Of a stretch of 14,782 nucleotides of DNA, positions 1 to 8,125 are shown in pieces. A program made the position numbers and the translations under genes. Source of the DNA: JBDTMC01 sp039934475 (lineage in GTDB: Bacteria; Acidobacteriota; Terriglobia; Bryobacterales; Bryobacteraceae); NCBI GenBank assembly GCA_039934475.1, contig JBDTMC010000166.1, forward strand, positions 1 through 14,782, given 5' to 3'. Positions within the stretch are counted from its first letter, which is position 1, and each line of letters opens with the position of its first letter. Below the pieces are notes generated by a model, which worked only from the letters and a program-made list of their open reading frames with translations, was not told where the DNA came from and made no database searches.

Positions 1-1691
1 AGGAGCAGGTGGCCGGCGATTTGCTTTGGCCGGGTGACATTGACTACGAAGGAACCTTCGAAGTCCCTGCGCCGAAACTGCGCAAGCTAGAGGCGCGCAT
101 TGGCACCGGCATGTACACCATCGGTCCGGTGTATCACGAGGCAGGACTCTTCTCCGGGCAGGCGCGCTATGAGTGGTTGACGGACGTAGTGGATACCACG
201 GGCGAAACATTCTTAGGCCTCACGCTGGGCTGCGCGCGTTGCCACAACCACAAGTTTGACCCAGTCACGCAGAAGGATTACCACGCCATGATGGCCGTCT
301 TCGCGGGCAGCGAAGAGCGGGAAGTGCCGGTGATTCCGAAGTTCAACATCTACGGGTTTAAGTCTGGTTATCCGAGTTGGCTGAAGGTGGAAGAGTTGAA
401 GGCCGCGGTCGCGCGGATCGACGAGACGGCACGCCAGCGCGTGGTGGAGCGTGTGCGGAGCCGCTTCCCGAAGGACGTAATCGCCGCCTACGAAGTGCCG
501 AAGGACAAGCGCACCGCGGAGCAGCGCAAGTTGGCCGGCACATTGGAACTGGCCATGACCGAAGCCGGGCTGCAGGAGAATGCCGAAGGCAAAGAAGCGG
601 ACATCTCGTACACCGAAGAGGAGCAGCAGCGCAAAGAGAAGCTGATCTTCCAACTGGGGCAAGCCACATTGAAGGCGAACCCGGTGATGCAGACCGCTAC
701 CGTGTTGGGCGATGCCGGATGGACTCCCGAAGTCTTCATGACGCGGCGCGGCGATTGGCGATCAAAGGGCGACAAGGTGAACGCCGCGTTCCCCGCCGTG
801 TTGGCCAACAATCGCAGTGCCGATACCGCACAGCCGCGCAAGGCACTGGCGGAATGGTTGACCGATCCGGAGCAACCTCTCACGGCGCGGGTGATTGCGA
901 ATCGCGTCTGGCACTGGCACTTCGGACGCGGGATTGTGGCCACGCCGGGTGATTTTGGGCGGCAAGGCGAAGCTCCCACGCATCCCGAACTGTTAGACTG
1001 GCTGGCGAGCGAACTCACCACTCACGACTGGAGCCTGAAGCATCTGCATCAGGTGATCATGCTCTCTGACGCCTACCGCCGCTCCAGCCAGCCGGATGAG
1101 GCCAACTCGAAGCTGGATGCCGACAACCGCTTCTTGTGGCGGATGAACCGCCAGCGCGCCGACGCCGAGACACTACGCGATTCCGTACTGGCAGCAAGCG
1201 GACGTTTGAATGAGAAGATGGGCGGCCGTCCGGTGATTCCGCCGTTGACGAAGGAAGAGTCCAGCGGGTTGTGGGCGCACGATCAGTGGCCGGAAGCGCT
1301 CGACGCGAGCGAGCACAACCGGCGGTCTGTTTACCTTTACGTCAAGCGCACGTTCCCGCTGCCTATGATGACCACCTTCGATCAGCCCGACAATTCGGTG
1401 AGCTGTTCGAGGCGGGATAATACGACGGTGGCGCCGCAGGCGTTGACGATGATGAATAGCGAATTCATGCTGACGCAAGCGGGGTTGCTTGCCGAACGCG
1501 CGCGGCGCGAGCAAGGCGCCGATACCGGCAAACAAGTAGAAGGCGTCTGGAAGCTGCTCTACGGGCGCACGCCGACAGCTGGGGAGCGGGCCGAGGCACT
1601 GGCCGCACTGGCCAAGGAAACGGACGCCGGTGCGCTGACGCGCCTTTGCCTGGTGCTGTTGAACACGAACGAGTTTCTGTATATCGACTAG
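1..1691 (+). CDS. DUF1549/DUF1553 (PSD1-type) protein, 5'-truncated
   Basis: The reading frame is open from the window edge (codons from position 3), and the GTG at 9 is not the true start: it encodes the V of an EQVAGDLLW stretch that lies inside the DUF1549 domain in this family. The DUF1549 end is marked by a CARCH motif (codons 231-245) followed by HKFDPVTQKDY. A linker with many charged residues follows, then DUF1553 from about position 830, with the signatures ARVIANRVWHWHFGRGIV, THPELLDWLASEL and APQALTMMN, to a normal C-terminus. Many family members carry an N-terminal planctomycete-type cytochrome c domain; that part would lie upstream of the window. The biochemical function of DUF1549/DUF1553 is unproven. 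These proteins are very often encoded directly before a DUF1501 gene, as here (11-nt gap), which implies a joint role. Whether CARCH binds haem is unknown. Confidence 0.93.
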   Translation, partial: EQVAGDLLWPGDIDYEGTFEVPAPKLRKLEARIGTGMYTIGPVYHEAGLFSGQARYEWLTDVVDTTGETFLGLTLGCARCHNHKFDPVTQKDYHAMMAVFAGSEEREVPVIPKFNIYGFKSGYPSWLKVEELKAAVARIDETARQRVVERVRSRFPKDVIAAYEVPKDKRTAEQRKLAGTLELAMTEAGLQENAEGKEADISYTEEEQQRKEKLIFQLGQATLKANPVMQTATVLGDAGWTPEVFMTRRGDWRSKGDKVNAAFPAVLANNRSADTAQPRKALAEWLTDPEQPLTARVIANRVWHWHFGRGIVATPGDFGRQGEAPTHPELLDWLASELTTHDWSLKHLHQVIMLSDAYRRSSQPDEANSKLDADNRFLWRMNRQRADAETLRDSVLAASGRLNEKMGGRPVIPPLTKEESSGLWAHDQWPEALDASEHNRRSVYLYVKRTFPLPMMTTFDQPDNSVSCSRRDNTTVAPQALTMMNSEFMLTQAGLLAERARREQGADTGKQVEGVWKLLYGRTPTAGERAEALAALAKETDAGALTRLCLVLLNTNEFLYID

Positions 1692-1692
1692 C

Positions 1693-1699
1693 GAGGTGA
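1693..1699 (+). promoter_or_regulatory. Ribosome binding site of the DUF1501 gene
   Basis: GAGGTGA lies immediately after the upstream stop codon and ends 3 nt before the ATG at 1703 (6 nt counted from the GAGG core). It is the clearest Shine-Dalgarno sequence in the five-gene run and supports ATG 1703 as the start, which also places the twin-arginine motif near the N-terminus. Confidence 0.7.
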
Positions 1700-1702
1700 C
1701 GC

Positions 1703-3169
1703 ATGTGCGAAAAGACATGGATTGCAAGATCACGGCGTGAGTTTCTCCAGAAGAGCGGTCTTGGCTTTGGCGCGCTGGCATCTTCTTTCCTGCTGGAACG
1801 GGAACTGGCCGCTGCGCCTCCGACGGCGAATCGCAACCCCTTCGCTCCGAAGCCGCCCCATTTTGCCGCCAAGGGCAAGAGCGTCATTTTCCTCTTCATG
1901 CACGGCGGCCCCAGCCACATCGATACGTTCGATCCGAAGCCGCTGCTGAACAAGCTGGACGGTCAGCCGGTGCCGCCGAGCATCGGTAAAGTAGACTTCC
2001 AGTTTTCGCAAATGGACAAGACGCCGCTGATGGGCTCGCCGCGGGTATTCAAGAAACGCGGGCAATCGGGGATTGAGATCTCAGACCTGTTTGAGCACAC
2101 GGCGCAACACGCCGACGATCTCGCTATTATTCGTTCCTGCTATCACGACGGGTTCACGCACGTCACCGGTCAGAACTGGATGAATACGGGCTGGCCGCGC
2201 GTGGGCCGTCCCAGCGTGGGTTCGTGGGTAGTTTACGGCATGGGCAGCGAGAGTGAGAATCTGCCGTCGTATGTGGTCATGCTGGATGGCGGTATCAAAG
2301 CCGGTGCGCCGGCGTGGGGTTCGGGCTTCCTTCCCGCCGCGTTCCAGGGTACGGTTTTGCGTGGCGAGGGGCCACCTATCCTCAACGTGAACCGGCCGGA
2401 ATCGATTACCGACAATGAGCAGCGCCGGATGCTCGATTTGCTGCGGACGTATAACGAGCAACATCGCGAAACGCGGGCCGACGATACGGAGTTGGCGGCG
2501 CGCATGGCGTCGTACGAGCTGGCGTTCAAGATGCAGATGTCGGTTCCTGAAGTGGCCGATATGAGCAAAGAGACAGAAGCCACGCGCAAGCTCTACGGCC
2601 TGGATGAAACGATGACGCACGAGTTTGGCACCCAATGTTTGATGGCGCGCCGGCTGGTGGAACGTGGCGTACGCTTCGTGCAGTTGTACTCTGGCGGCAA
2701 GAAGGGCAGCGAAGTTGGTTGGGATGGCCACAACGAATGCAGCCAGAACCACGAGTTCATGGCGCGCAAAGTGGACAAGCCGATCGCTGGCCTGCTGGCG
2801 GACTTGAAATCGCGTGGTCTGTTGGATAGCACGGTTCTACTGTGGGGCGGTGATTTCGGGCGCACTCCGTTTACCGATGGTGCAGGCGGCGGAGGCGGCA
2901 ATCGCAACGGTCGCGACCACAACCCCTACGGCTTTACTGTGTGGATGGCAGGCGGCGGCATCAAGGGTGGCAAGATAATTGGTTCTACCGACGAGATTGG
3001 TTTGAAGGCCGCCGAGGACCGGATGAGCATGCACGACCTTCACGGTACGCTGCTCGCGCTGCTCGGGATGGACCACAAGCGGCTGACTTATCCCTTCCAG
3101 GGGCGCGAATTCCGCTTGACCGATGTGGGCGGGGAGAACATGTTCGCCTCACGCCTGCTGAATGCGTAG
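1703..3169 (+). CDS. DUF1501 family protein, Tat-exported
   Basis: This 488-residue protein has a twin-arginine signal (SRREFLQKSG, residues 10-19) followed by a short hydrophobic stretch and an alanine-rich region near residue 38, so export in folded form is expected. DUF1501 hallmarks appear in order: FMHGGPSHIDTFDPKP (about 65-80), WDGHNE (340-345), WGGDFGRTPF (381-390), GRDHNPYGFTVWMAGGG (403-419), MHDLHGTLLALLG (443-455) and GREFRLTDV near the end. To my recollection the family belongs to the alkaline phosphatase/sulfatase-like fold group. The conserved Asp/His residues (HGGPSHIDTFD, WDGH, GRDH, HDLH) would then be candidate metal ligands, so a hydrolase is plausible but unproven. Length is normal and the gene looks intact. 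It follows the DUF1553 gene by 11 nt and overlaps the next gene by 8 nt. Confidence 0.95.
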   Translation: MCEKTWIARSRREFLQKSGLGFGALASSFLLERELAAAPPTANRNPFAPKPPHFAAKGKSVIFLFMHGGPSHIDTFDPKPLLNKLDGQPVPPSIGKVDFQFSQMDKTPLMGSPRVFKKRGQSGIEISDLFEHTAQHADDLAIIRSCYHDGFTHVTGQNWMNTGWPRVGRPSVGSWVVYGMGSESENLPSYVVMLDGGIKAGAPAWGSGFLPAAFQGTVLRGEGPPILNVNRPESITDNEQRRMLDLLRTYNEQHRETRADDTELAARMASYELAFKMQMSVPEVADMSKETEATRKLYGLDETMTHEFGTQCLMARRLVERGVRFVQLYSGGKKGSEVGWDGHNECSQNHEFMARKVDKPIAGLLADLKSRGLLDSTVLLWGGDFGRTPFTDGAGGGGGNRNGRDHNPYGFTVWMAGGGIKGGKIIGSTDEIGLKAAEDRMSMHDLHGTLLALLGMDHKRLTYPFQGREFRLTDVGGENMFASRLLNA

Positions 3170-4892
3170 CATCAGTCGCCGGGCCGTTGCCGGCATGCTC
3201 GCGGCATCGCCCGTGTGGGCGCAGGGCGTAGCCAGCCGCGCTGTTACCGCTCTGCCGCGAGGCAAGCCCAGCGGCCGTCCGTTTCACGCGAAGTTCACCG
3301 ACGTCGCCCGCGCCGCGGGATTGCGGGAACCCACTGTATACGGCGGCGCGACGGTGAAAACCTATGTCTTGGAAACTATCGGCTGCGGTGTTGCTTTCAT
3401 CGATTACGACAACGATGGCTGGCTCGATCTGTTCGTGTTAAACGGCACACGATTGGAAGCCGCGCCCGCGAGCGCCACCAACCGTCTCTACCGAAACAAC
3501 CGCGACGGGACATTCACCGACGTTACCGGCCAAGCTGGTTTGCGTCACTCCGGCTGGGCGTGCGGCGTCTGCGCCGGCGACTTTAACAACGACGGCTTCA
3601 CTGATCTGTTCGTCACCAGTTGGGGCCAGAACACGCTCTACCGCAACAACGGCGACGGTACGTTCACAGACGTCACAAAAGCCGCCGGCTTGCTGGATCC
3701 GCACCGCCGGTGGGGTTCCGGCTGCACCTTCCTCGATTTCAACCGTGACGGCCTGCTCGATCTCTTTGTGGCGAACTATGTCGACTTCGACCTGGCGCGC
3801 GTGCCCAAGCCGGGAGGCGATTCCTACTGCAACTGGAAGGGCATCCCGGTGAACTGTGGTCCGCTCGGCTTGCCGCGCGGCCGGGCTTCCCTCTACCGCA
3901 ACAACGGCAACGGCACTTTTACCGACGTCAGTGAAACCTCGGGCATCGCCAAGGCGAAGTCCAGCTACGGTCTCACAGCCGTCGCCGCGGATTTCGATGA
4001 CGACGGTTGGCCGGACATCTACGTGGCCTGCGATTCCAGCCCCAGTCTCCTGTTCCGTAATAATCACGACGGCACGTTTACTGACGCCGCCCTGGAAGCA
4101 GGCGTGGCTCTCAGCGACGATGGCAACGAGCAAGCCGGAATGGGTATAGCGGTCGGCGACGTCTACGGCAGCGGGCGCCTGGATCTTCTCAAAACTCACT
4201 TCGCTGACGACACTAACATCCTCTATCGCAACCGCGGAGGGATGCGCTTCGACGACGCCACCATCCCCAGCGGACTGGGTGTGGAAGCGCGCTACGTCGG
4301 CTGGGGTGCGGGCATTGTAGACCTCGACAATGACGGCGACCCCGATATCTTCTACGTCACCGGCCACGTCTATCCGGAAGTGGAAGCAAAGCTGCCCCAA
4401 TATCCCTACCGCACGCCGCGCGTCATCTTTCGCAACCTCGGCGGCGGGCGCTTAGAGGAGATCGTGCTGCCCGGCGTCCATTCCAGCCGCGGCTGCGCCT
4501 TTGGTGATTTCGACAACGACGGTGATGTCGATGTGCTGATCCTCAATCTCGACGAGCCCCCGTCGCTACTGCGCAACGACGTCAGCGGCGGCGGACACTG
4601 GCTGAAGGTGAAATTGATCGGGACGAAGTCGAATCGCAGCGCGATCGGCGCGCGCGTCACCGTCTCTTACAATGGCCGCCGGCAGGCCCAGGAGGTTCTC
4701 AGCCAGTCGAGCTTTCTGTCCGTGAGTGATTTCCGCCTCCACTTCGGCTTGGGCTCCGCCGCCACGGCTGGCGTTGCTGTACGCTGGCCGAATGGCGCGA
4801 CGGAGACGTTCGCCGCCGTCCCCGCGGACCGTCTATTGACGATTCGTGAGGGCGATGGCATCGTGAGTAGCGTGCCGTTGGGGAAGAAGTAG
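3162..4892 (+). CDS. Exported FG-GAP/VCBS repeat protein with C-terminal ASPIC/UnbV domain (CRTAC1-like)
   Basis: The 576-residue product starts with a signal peptide ending near VWA|Q (residue 20); SRRAVAG within it could make it a Tat rather than a Sec substrate. The body is a likely beta-propeller of FG-GAP repeats with calcium-loop motifs of the DxDxDGxxD type at about residues 81, 140, 192, 277, 387 and 449, plus a degenerate one at 333 (DVYGSGRLD). A second recurring element, LYRNNGDGTFTDVT and variants, occurs at about 109, 159, 245 and 297. A cysteine pair sits in an insert at 223-232 (YCNWKGIPVNCGP). The C-terminus (about 485-562, GARVTVSYNGR to RWPNGATETF) matches ASPIC/UnbV. Such proteins are extracellular or periplasmic; the role is probably binding or adhesion, not demonstrated catalysis. 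The start overlaps the DUF1501 stop (ATGCGTAG), which suggests translational coupling, and no separate ribosome binding site is evident. Confidence 0.93.
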   Translation: MRSISRRAVAGMLAASPVWAQGVASRAVTALPRGKPSGRPFHAKFTDVARAAGLREPTVYGGATVKTYVLETIGCGVAFIDYDNDGWLDLFVLNGTRLEAAPASATNRLYRNNRDGTFTDVTGQAGLRHSGWACGVCAGDFNNDGFTDLFVTSWGQNTLYRNNGDGTFTDVTKAAGLLDPHRRWGSGCTFLDFNRDGLLDLFVANYVDFDLARVPKPGGDSYCNWKGIPVNCGPLGLPRGRASLYRNNGNGTFTDVSETSGIAKAKSSYGLTAVAADFDDDGWPDIYVACDSSPSLLFRNNHDGTFTDAALEAGVALSDDGNEQAGMGIAVGDVYGSGRLDLLKTHFADDTNILYRNRGGMRFDDATIPSGLGVEARYVGWGAGIVDLDNDGDPDIFYVTGHVYPEVEAKLPQYPYRTPRVIFRNLGGGRLEEIVLPGVHSSRGCAFGDFDNDGDVDVLILNLDEPPSLLRNDVSGGGHWLKVKLIGTKSNRSAIGARVTVSYNGRRQAQEVLSQSSFLSVSDFRLHFGLGSAATAGVAVRWPNGATETFAAVPADRLLTIREGDGIVSSVPLGKK

Positions 4893-6563
4893 ATGCGCTT
4901 GATTGCCTTGATACTGCTGGCGTCTCTGGCCGCTGGTCAGGAACTCGATACCATCGTCAGCAAGGGTCAGCGCAAGGCGGCAAACATCCTCGACCAAGTG
5001 GACGACTCGAACGAACGCGATCTCTACCTCAAGATCTATCGCGAAACGACGCCGCTGACGCGGCGCTCCCTGGCCACTGAATTTCTGCGAAAGTACCCGT
5101 CGTCGTGGCTGCTGCCGCAAGTGTTGGAAGCGGCGGCAAAGTCTTCCATGGAGATGGAGGACTTCACAACGGGCCTCTTCTACGCCCGGCAATCCCTGCG
5201 GCTCTATCCGGAGAACCCGTTGCTGCTGGTCCCGGTGGCGATCGTGCAAGCCAAGCGAGGCGAGCGCAAGGCCGCCGCGGAAACGGCGCAGACCGCGCTG
5301 GAGTACCTGGCGAAATTTGCCGCGCCCGCGGGCGTGCCGGAGCGTCAGTGGACCTCCGTTCACGACAGCCTGCGGGACACAGCGGAGAAAATCGCGCGCA
5401 AAGCAATCGAAGTTCCTCTTAAGGGCAAGCCCGATGCGATATCCGCCTACGCCGGCTCCGCTGCCTGTGCGCGTTGCCACACGGCCCAATTCCAGGCGTG
5501 GCAGCAGACCGGGATGGCGCGCATGCTGCGTCCATTCGAAGCGGAGAATGTTATAGGCGACTTCACCAACGCCGAGTTTAGCGAACCAAGCGGCGCTGCT
5601 CGTATGACGCGCAGCGGCGACAACTTCTTCTTCGAACTGCGCCGCGCCACCGGCCGCTGGGATCGCTACCGCATCGCCTTCACCATCGGCTCCAAATGGC
5701 AACAGGCGTATGTGACGCGCTCCCCGTCCGGCGACTTGCACGTGCTGCCCGTGCAGTATAACCGCCTGCAGAAGCAATGGCTCAACTACTGGCGCATGAT
5801 CGACCCCGAGAACAGCGAGCGGACCGACCTAAGCGCCTTCCATAACATGTCCGCAGTCACCTCTTACCAACAGAACTGCGCGCCGTGCCACACCAGCCAA
5901 CTACGTGAGAAGGGTTTTGCGGAGCCGGGCATCAACTGCGAAATGTGTCACGGTCCGTCGGCCGCGCACGCCGCCGGTGCCGCGCCTGGCTTCCAGTTTC
6001 AAAAGGTCGACAACCGCGTCTACGTGCAGGTCTGCGCGCAATGCCACGCGCAATCCGCGCTACGTGATCCACAAGCGTTCCCGCCCCGCTATGAGCGCCG
6101 TCCTTACACCGAATTCTCACGCAAAGCTTTTTATCGCGATGGACGTTTCCGCGAGACCACGTTCGTGGTGGAATCGTTTGAGCGCTCGGCGTGTTTCCGC
6201 AAAGGCCCCGCCCATTGCGGCAGTTGCCACGACCCGCACGCTGCCGACGCAGCCTCGAATCCAACGTCCCTCAAGTTCCGCGACAATCCCGATCGGATGT
6301 GCCTGCAATGCCACCCGGCACAGTATTCCGCCGCCGCTCATGTCAAGCATCCGTCATCGAGCGAAGGCGCGCGCTGCGTTTCGTGCCACATGCCGAAAAT
6401 CATGAACAGCCTGCTCTTCAAGGCCCGCAGCCATCAGATCGACGATAAACCGGATGCCGCCATGACCGGGCGCTTCGGAGTACTCGAGAGCCCGAACGCC
6501 TGCCTGCTGTGTCACTCTGAACAAAGCGTCGCATGGACCCGCGAACAATTGCGCTCCTGGTAA
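4893..6563 (+). CDS. Octahaem c-type cytochrome with N-terminal TPR-like region
   Basis: The 556-residue product begins with a Sec signal (MRLIALILLASLAAGQ, cleavage about residue 15). Residues 20-170 are alpha-helical and TPR-like, with no cysteine. Eight CXXCH motifs follow at residues 192, 329, 349, 381, 442, 470, 495 and 537 (CARCH, CAPCH, CEMCH, CAQCH, CGSCH, CLQCH, CVSCH, CLLCH). Between the first and second haem sites is a 130-residue segment predicted to be beta-rich (YRIAFTIGSKWQQAYV). The CESCHGPS-like and CVSCHMPK-like motifs resemble the cytochrome c554/multihaem families. I see no CXXCK and no other feature that would identify NrfA, nor a recognisable hydroxylamine oxidoreductase signature, so no enzyme name is justified. 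The ATG abuts the preceding TAG, with GGGGAAG upstream. It ends soon after the last haem site, and its final 31 nt also encode the start of the next cytochrome. Confidence 0.92.
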   Translation: MRLIALILLASLAAGQELDTIVSKGQRKAANILDQVDDSNERDLYLKIYRETTPLTRRSLATEFLRKYPSSWLLPQVLEAAAKSSMEMEDFTTGLFYARQSLRLYPENPLLLVPVAIVQAKRGERKAAAETAQTALEYLAKFAAPAGVPERQWTSVHDSLRDTAEKIARKAIEVPLKGKPDAISAYAGSAACARCHTAQFQAWQQTGMARMLRPFEAENVIGDFTNAEFSEPSGAARMTRSGDNFFFELRRATGRWDRYRIAFTIGSKWQQAYVTRSPSGDLHVLPVQYNRLQKQWLNYWRMIDPENSERTDLSAFHNMSAVTSYQQNCAPCHTSQLREKGFAEPGINCEMCHGPSAAHAAGAAPGFQFQKVDNRVYVQVCAQCHAQSALRDPQAFPPRYERRPYTEFSRKAFYRDGRFRETTFVVESFERSACFRKGPAHCGSCHDPHAADAASNPTSLKFRDNPDRMCLQCHPAQYSAAAHVKHPSSSEGARCVSCHMPKIMNSLLFKARSHQIDDKPDAAMTGRFGVLESPNACLLCHSEQSVAWTREQLRSW

Positions 6564-8125
6564 TCGTTGCCGCACCCGCCCTCGGGGCCGATGACTATGT
6601 CGGCTCGAAGGCGTGCGCCGGTTGTCACAAAGCGGTCTACGACGCATACGTAAAAACGCCGATGGGCCGCGCGGCCACGCCGGCATCCGAACATCTTGGC
6701 TTGGCCAAGGAACGAGCTTCCGTTCAGCATGACAAGTTCGACCGTCGTTTTGAAGTCTACGTCGAAGACGGAAAGCTCTATCAGGCGGAAGCGGGCGAGA
6801 AATTCCGCAGTGTACATCCGGTTGAGTACGCTCTCGGCTCGGGTGAGAACGGCCTCAGCTTCATTGTTCGCCGCGGCGATCATCTGTTTCAGGCGCCGCT
6901 CTCTTACTATTCACGGGCGCGAGGCTGGGGTCTCTCGCCGGGGTACGAATTCGCCGATCTCGGCTTCAACCGGCCCATCGCCGCTATGTGTATCGCCTGC
7001 CATAGCGGACGTCCCCAACCCGTGGCCCAGCGAAACGGTCAATTTCTCGACCCGCCGTTTCGTGAACTTTCCATCGGCTGTGAGAGCTGCCACGGTCCAG
7101 GCCGCGCCCACATTCAATCGGGTGGCGGGAAGCAAAACGTCGTCAATCCGAAGAGGCTCGCCGCCGCGCGCGCCGAAGACATTTGCATGAACTGCCATCA
7201 GGGCGGCGACACTCGCATCCTGCAGCCGGGCAAGACCGTGCTCGACTTCCGGCCGGGTCAGGCCTTGAGCGACACCGTCGCCATCTTCAAACTGCCGCGC
7301 ACGAGGGAGGCGGCCGACGTCGATCTGTTGGAGCACAATGAATCGATGCGTCTCAGCCGTTGCTATCGCGAGAGCAAGGGCACGCTTAACTGCATCACGT
7401 GCCACAACCCCCACGCCACTGCCACTGCCGACTATCGTGGCGTTTGCCTCGGTTGCCACGTCAAGTCTTTCGCCGCTACCCATCCTGCGAAGGATAGCGA
7501 CTGCGTGAGCTGCCACATGCCGAAACGCGACATCGGTTTCATCGCCCATTCCGCGCTTACGAATCACCGAATCGTGCGGCAGCGCGGGGAGGGTCTTCCG
7601 GAGATGGCCTTCGCGCAGTCCGGCGATCTGGTGTACTTCAACAGCGCGCCGGGCAAGGCGCTGCCTCTACTCACGTCTCTTCAGGCGTACGGGGAACTGG
7701 CCGAGAGGCGCCCCAGCTATCCCCAGCGATTCCAGGAGCTGCTGGACCGCGCGGCCAAGGAGATTCCCAACGAACCGATCGTTCTCGCGTCGCTGGGTCG
7801 TCGCGCTCTCCGTGCGCAATCGTTTGATGCCGCCATCCAGCACCTCACGAAGGCGGTGGAACGCGGGTCTGAGGCATACACAACGTACGAAGATCTCGAT
7901 CAGGCATTGGCCGGTGCGGACCGCTTGGAGGAAGGAGTGAAGGCACTGCAGCGAGGCATTGAGCTGGCACCCTACACCCCGGTGCTGTACAAGACCCTCG
8001 CGCTGCGCTTCATCAAATTGAAGCGCTATCCCGATGCCAAGCAGACGCTCGGGCGCTACATCGAACTCTTCCCGGAGGACGATTTCGTTCGTAAGCTACT
8101 GGCGCAGGTCTCAGGGGCGCGGTAA
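6533..8125 (+). CDS. Heptahaem c-type cytochrome with C-terminal TPRs
   Basis: The 530-residue product has a signal peptide (MDPRTIALLVIVAAPALGA, cleavage near residue 19), which supports the ATG at 6533 even though it lies 31 nt inside the previous gene in another frame. Seven CXXCH sites occur at residues 28, 153, 183, 218, 287, 305 and 324, the last as CVSCHMPKRD. A segment between haem sites 1 and 2 (VHPVEYALGSGENGLSF, SPGYEFADLGFNRP) is shared with the cytochrome encoded opposite it at 8111-9682. After residue 370 the protein is TPR-like (LGRRALRAQSFDAAIQHLTKAV, ALQRGIELAP). The family is a multihaem cytochrome c554-like/TPR fusion; the likely site is the periplasm or the outer face of a membrane. 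The haem sites imply electron transfer, but donor and acceptor are unknown. It is probably translated by coupling to the upstream gene, because no good ribosome binding site precedes it. Confidence 0.92.
   Translation: MDPRTIALLVIVAAPALGADDYVGSKACAGCHKAVYDAYVKTPMGRAATPASEHLGLAKERASVQHDKFDRRFEVYVEDGKLYQAEAGEKFRSVHPVEYALGSGENGLSFIVRRGDHLFQAPLSYYSRARGWGLSPGYEFADLGFNRPIAAMCIACHSGRPQPVAQRNGQFLDPPFRELSIGCESCHGPGRAHIQSGGGKQNVVNPKRLAAARAEDICMNCHQGGDTRILQPGKTVLDFRPGQALSDTVAIFKLPRTREAADVDLLEHNESMRLSRCYRESKGTLNCITCHNPHATATADYRGVCLGCHVKSFAATHPAKDSDCVSCHMPKRDIGFIAHSALTNHRIVRQRGEGLPEMAFAQSGDLVYFNSAPGKALPLLTSLQAYGELAERRPSYPQRFQELLDRAAKEIPNEPIVLASLGRRALRAQSFDAAIQHLTKAVERGSEAYTTYEDLDQALAGADRLEEGVKALQRGIELAPYTPVLYKTLALRFIKLKRYPDAKQTLGRYIELFPEDDFVRKLLAQVSGAR

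Noticed and set aside
3438..4400. Long antisense open frame (about 320 codons) opposite the ASPIC/UnbV gene
   Set aside because: It lies wholly opposite a strongly supported gene with clear repeats; its translation is a low-complexity V/A/E-rich product typical of antisense frames in high-GC DNA, with no domain I recognise.
4833..5777. Antisense open frame (about 314 codons) across the ASPIC/cytochrome junction
   Set aside because: It spans two well-supported + strand genes, contains no recognisable domain and has an arginine/glutamine-rich shadow composition.
4893..6563. Naming the eight-haem protein as hydroxylamine oxidoreductase or nitrite reductase NrfA
   Set aside because: The haem count alone suggested it, but there is no CXXCK for NrfA, haem spacing differs, and the N-terminal TPR-like region does not fit either enzyme.
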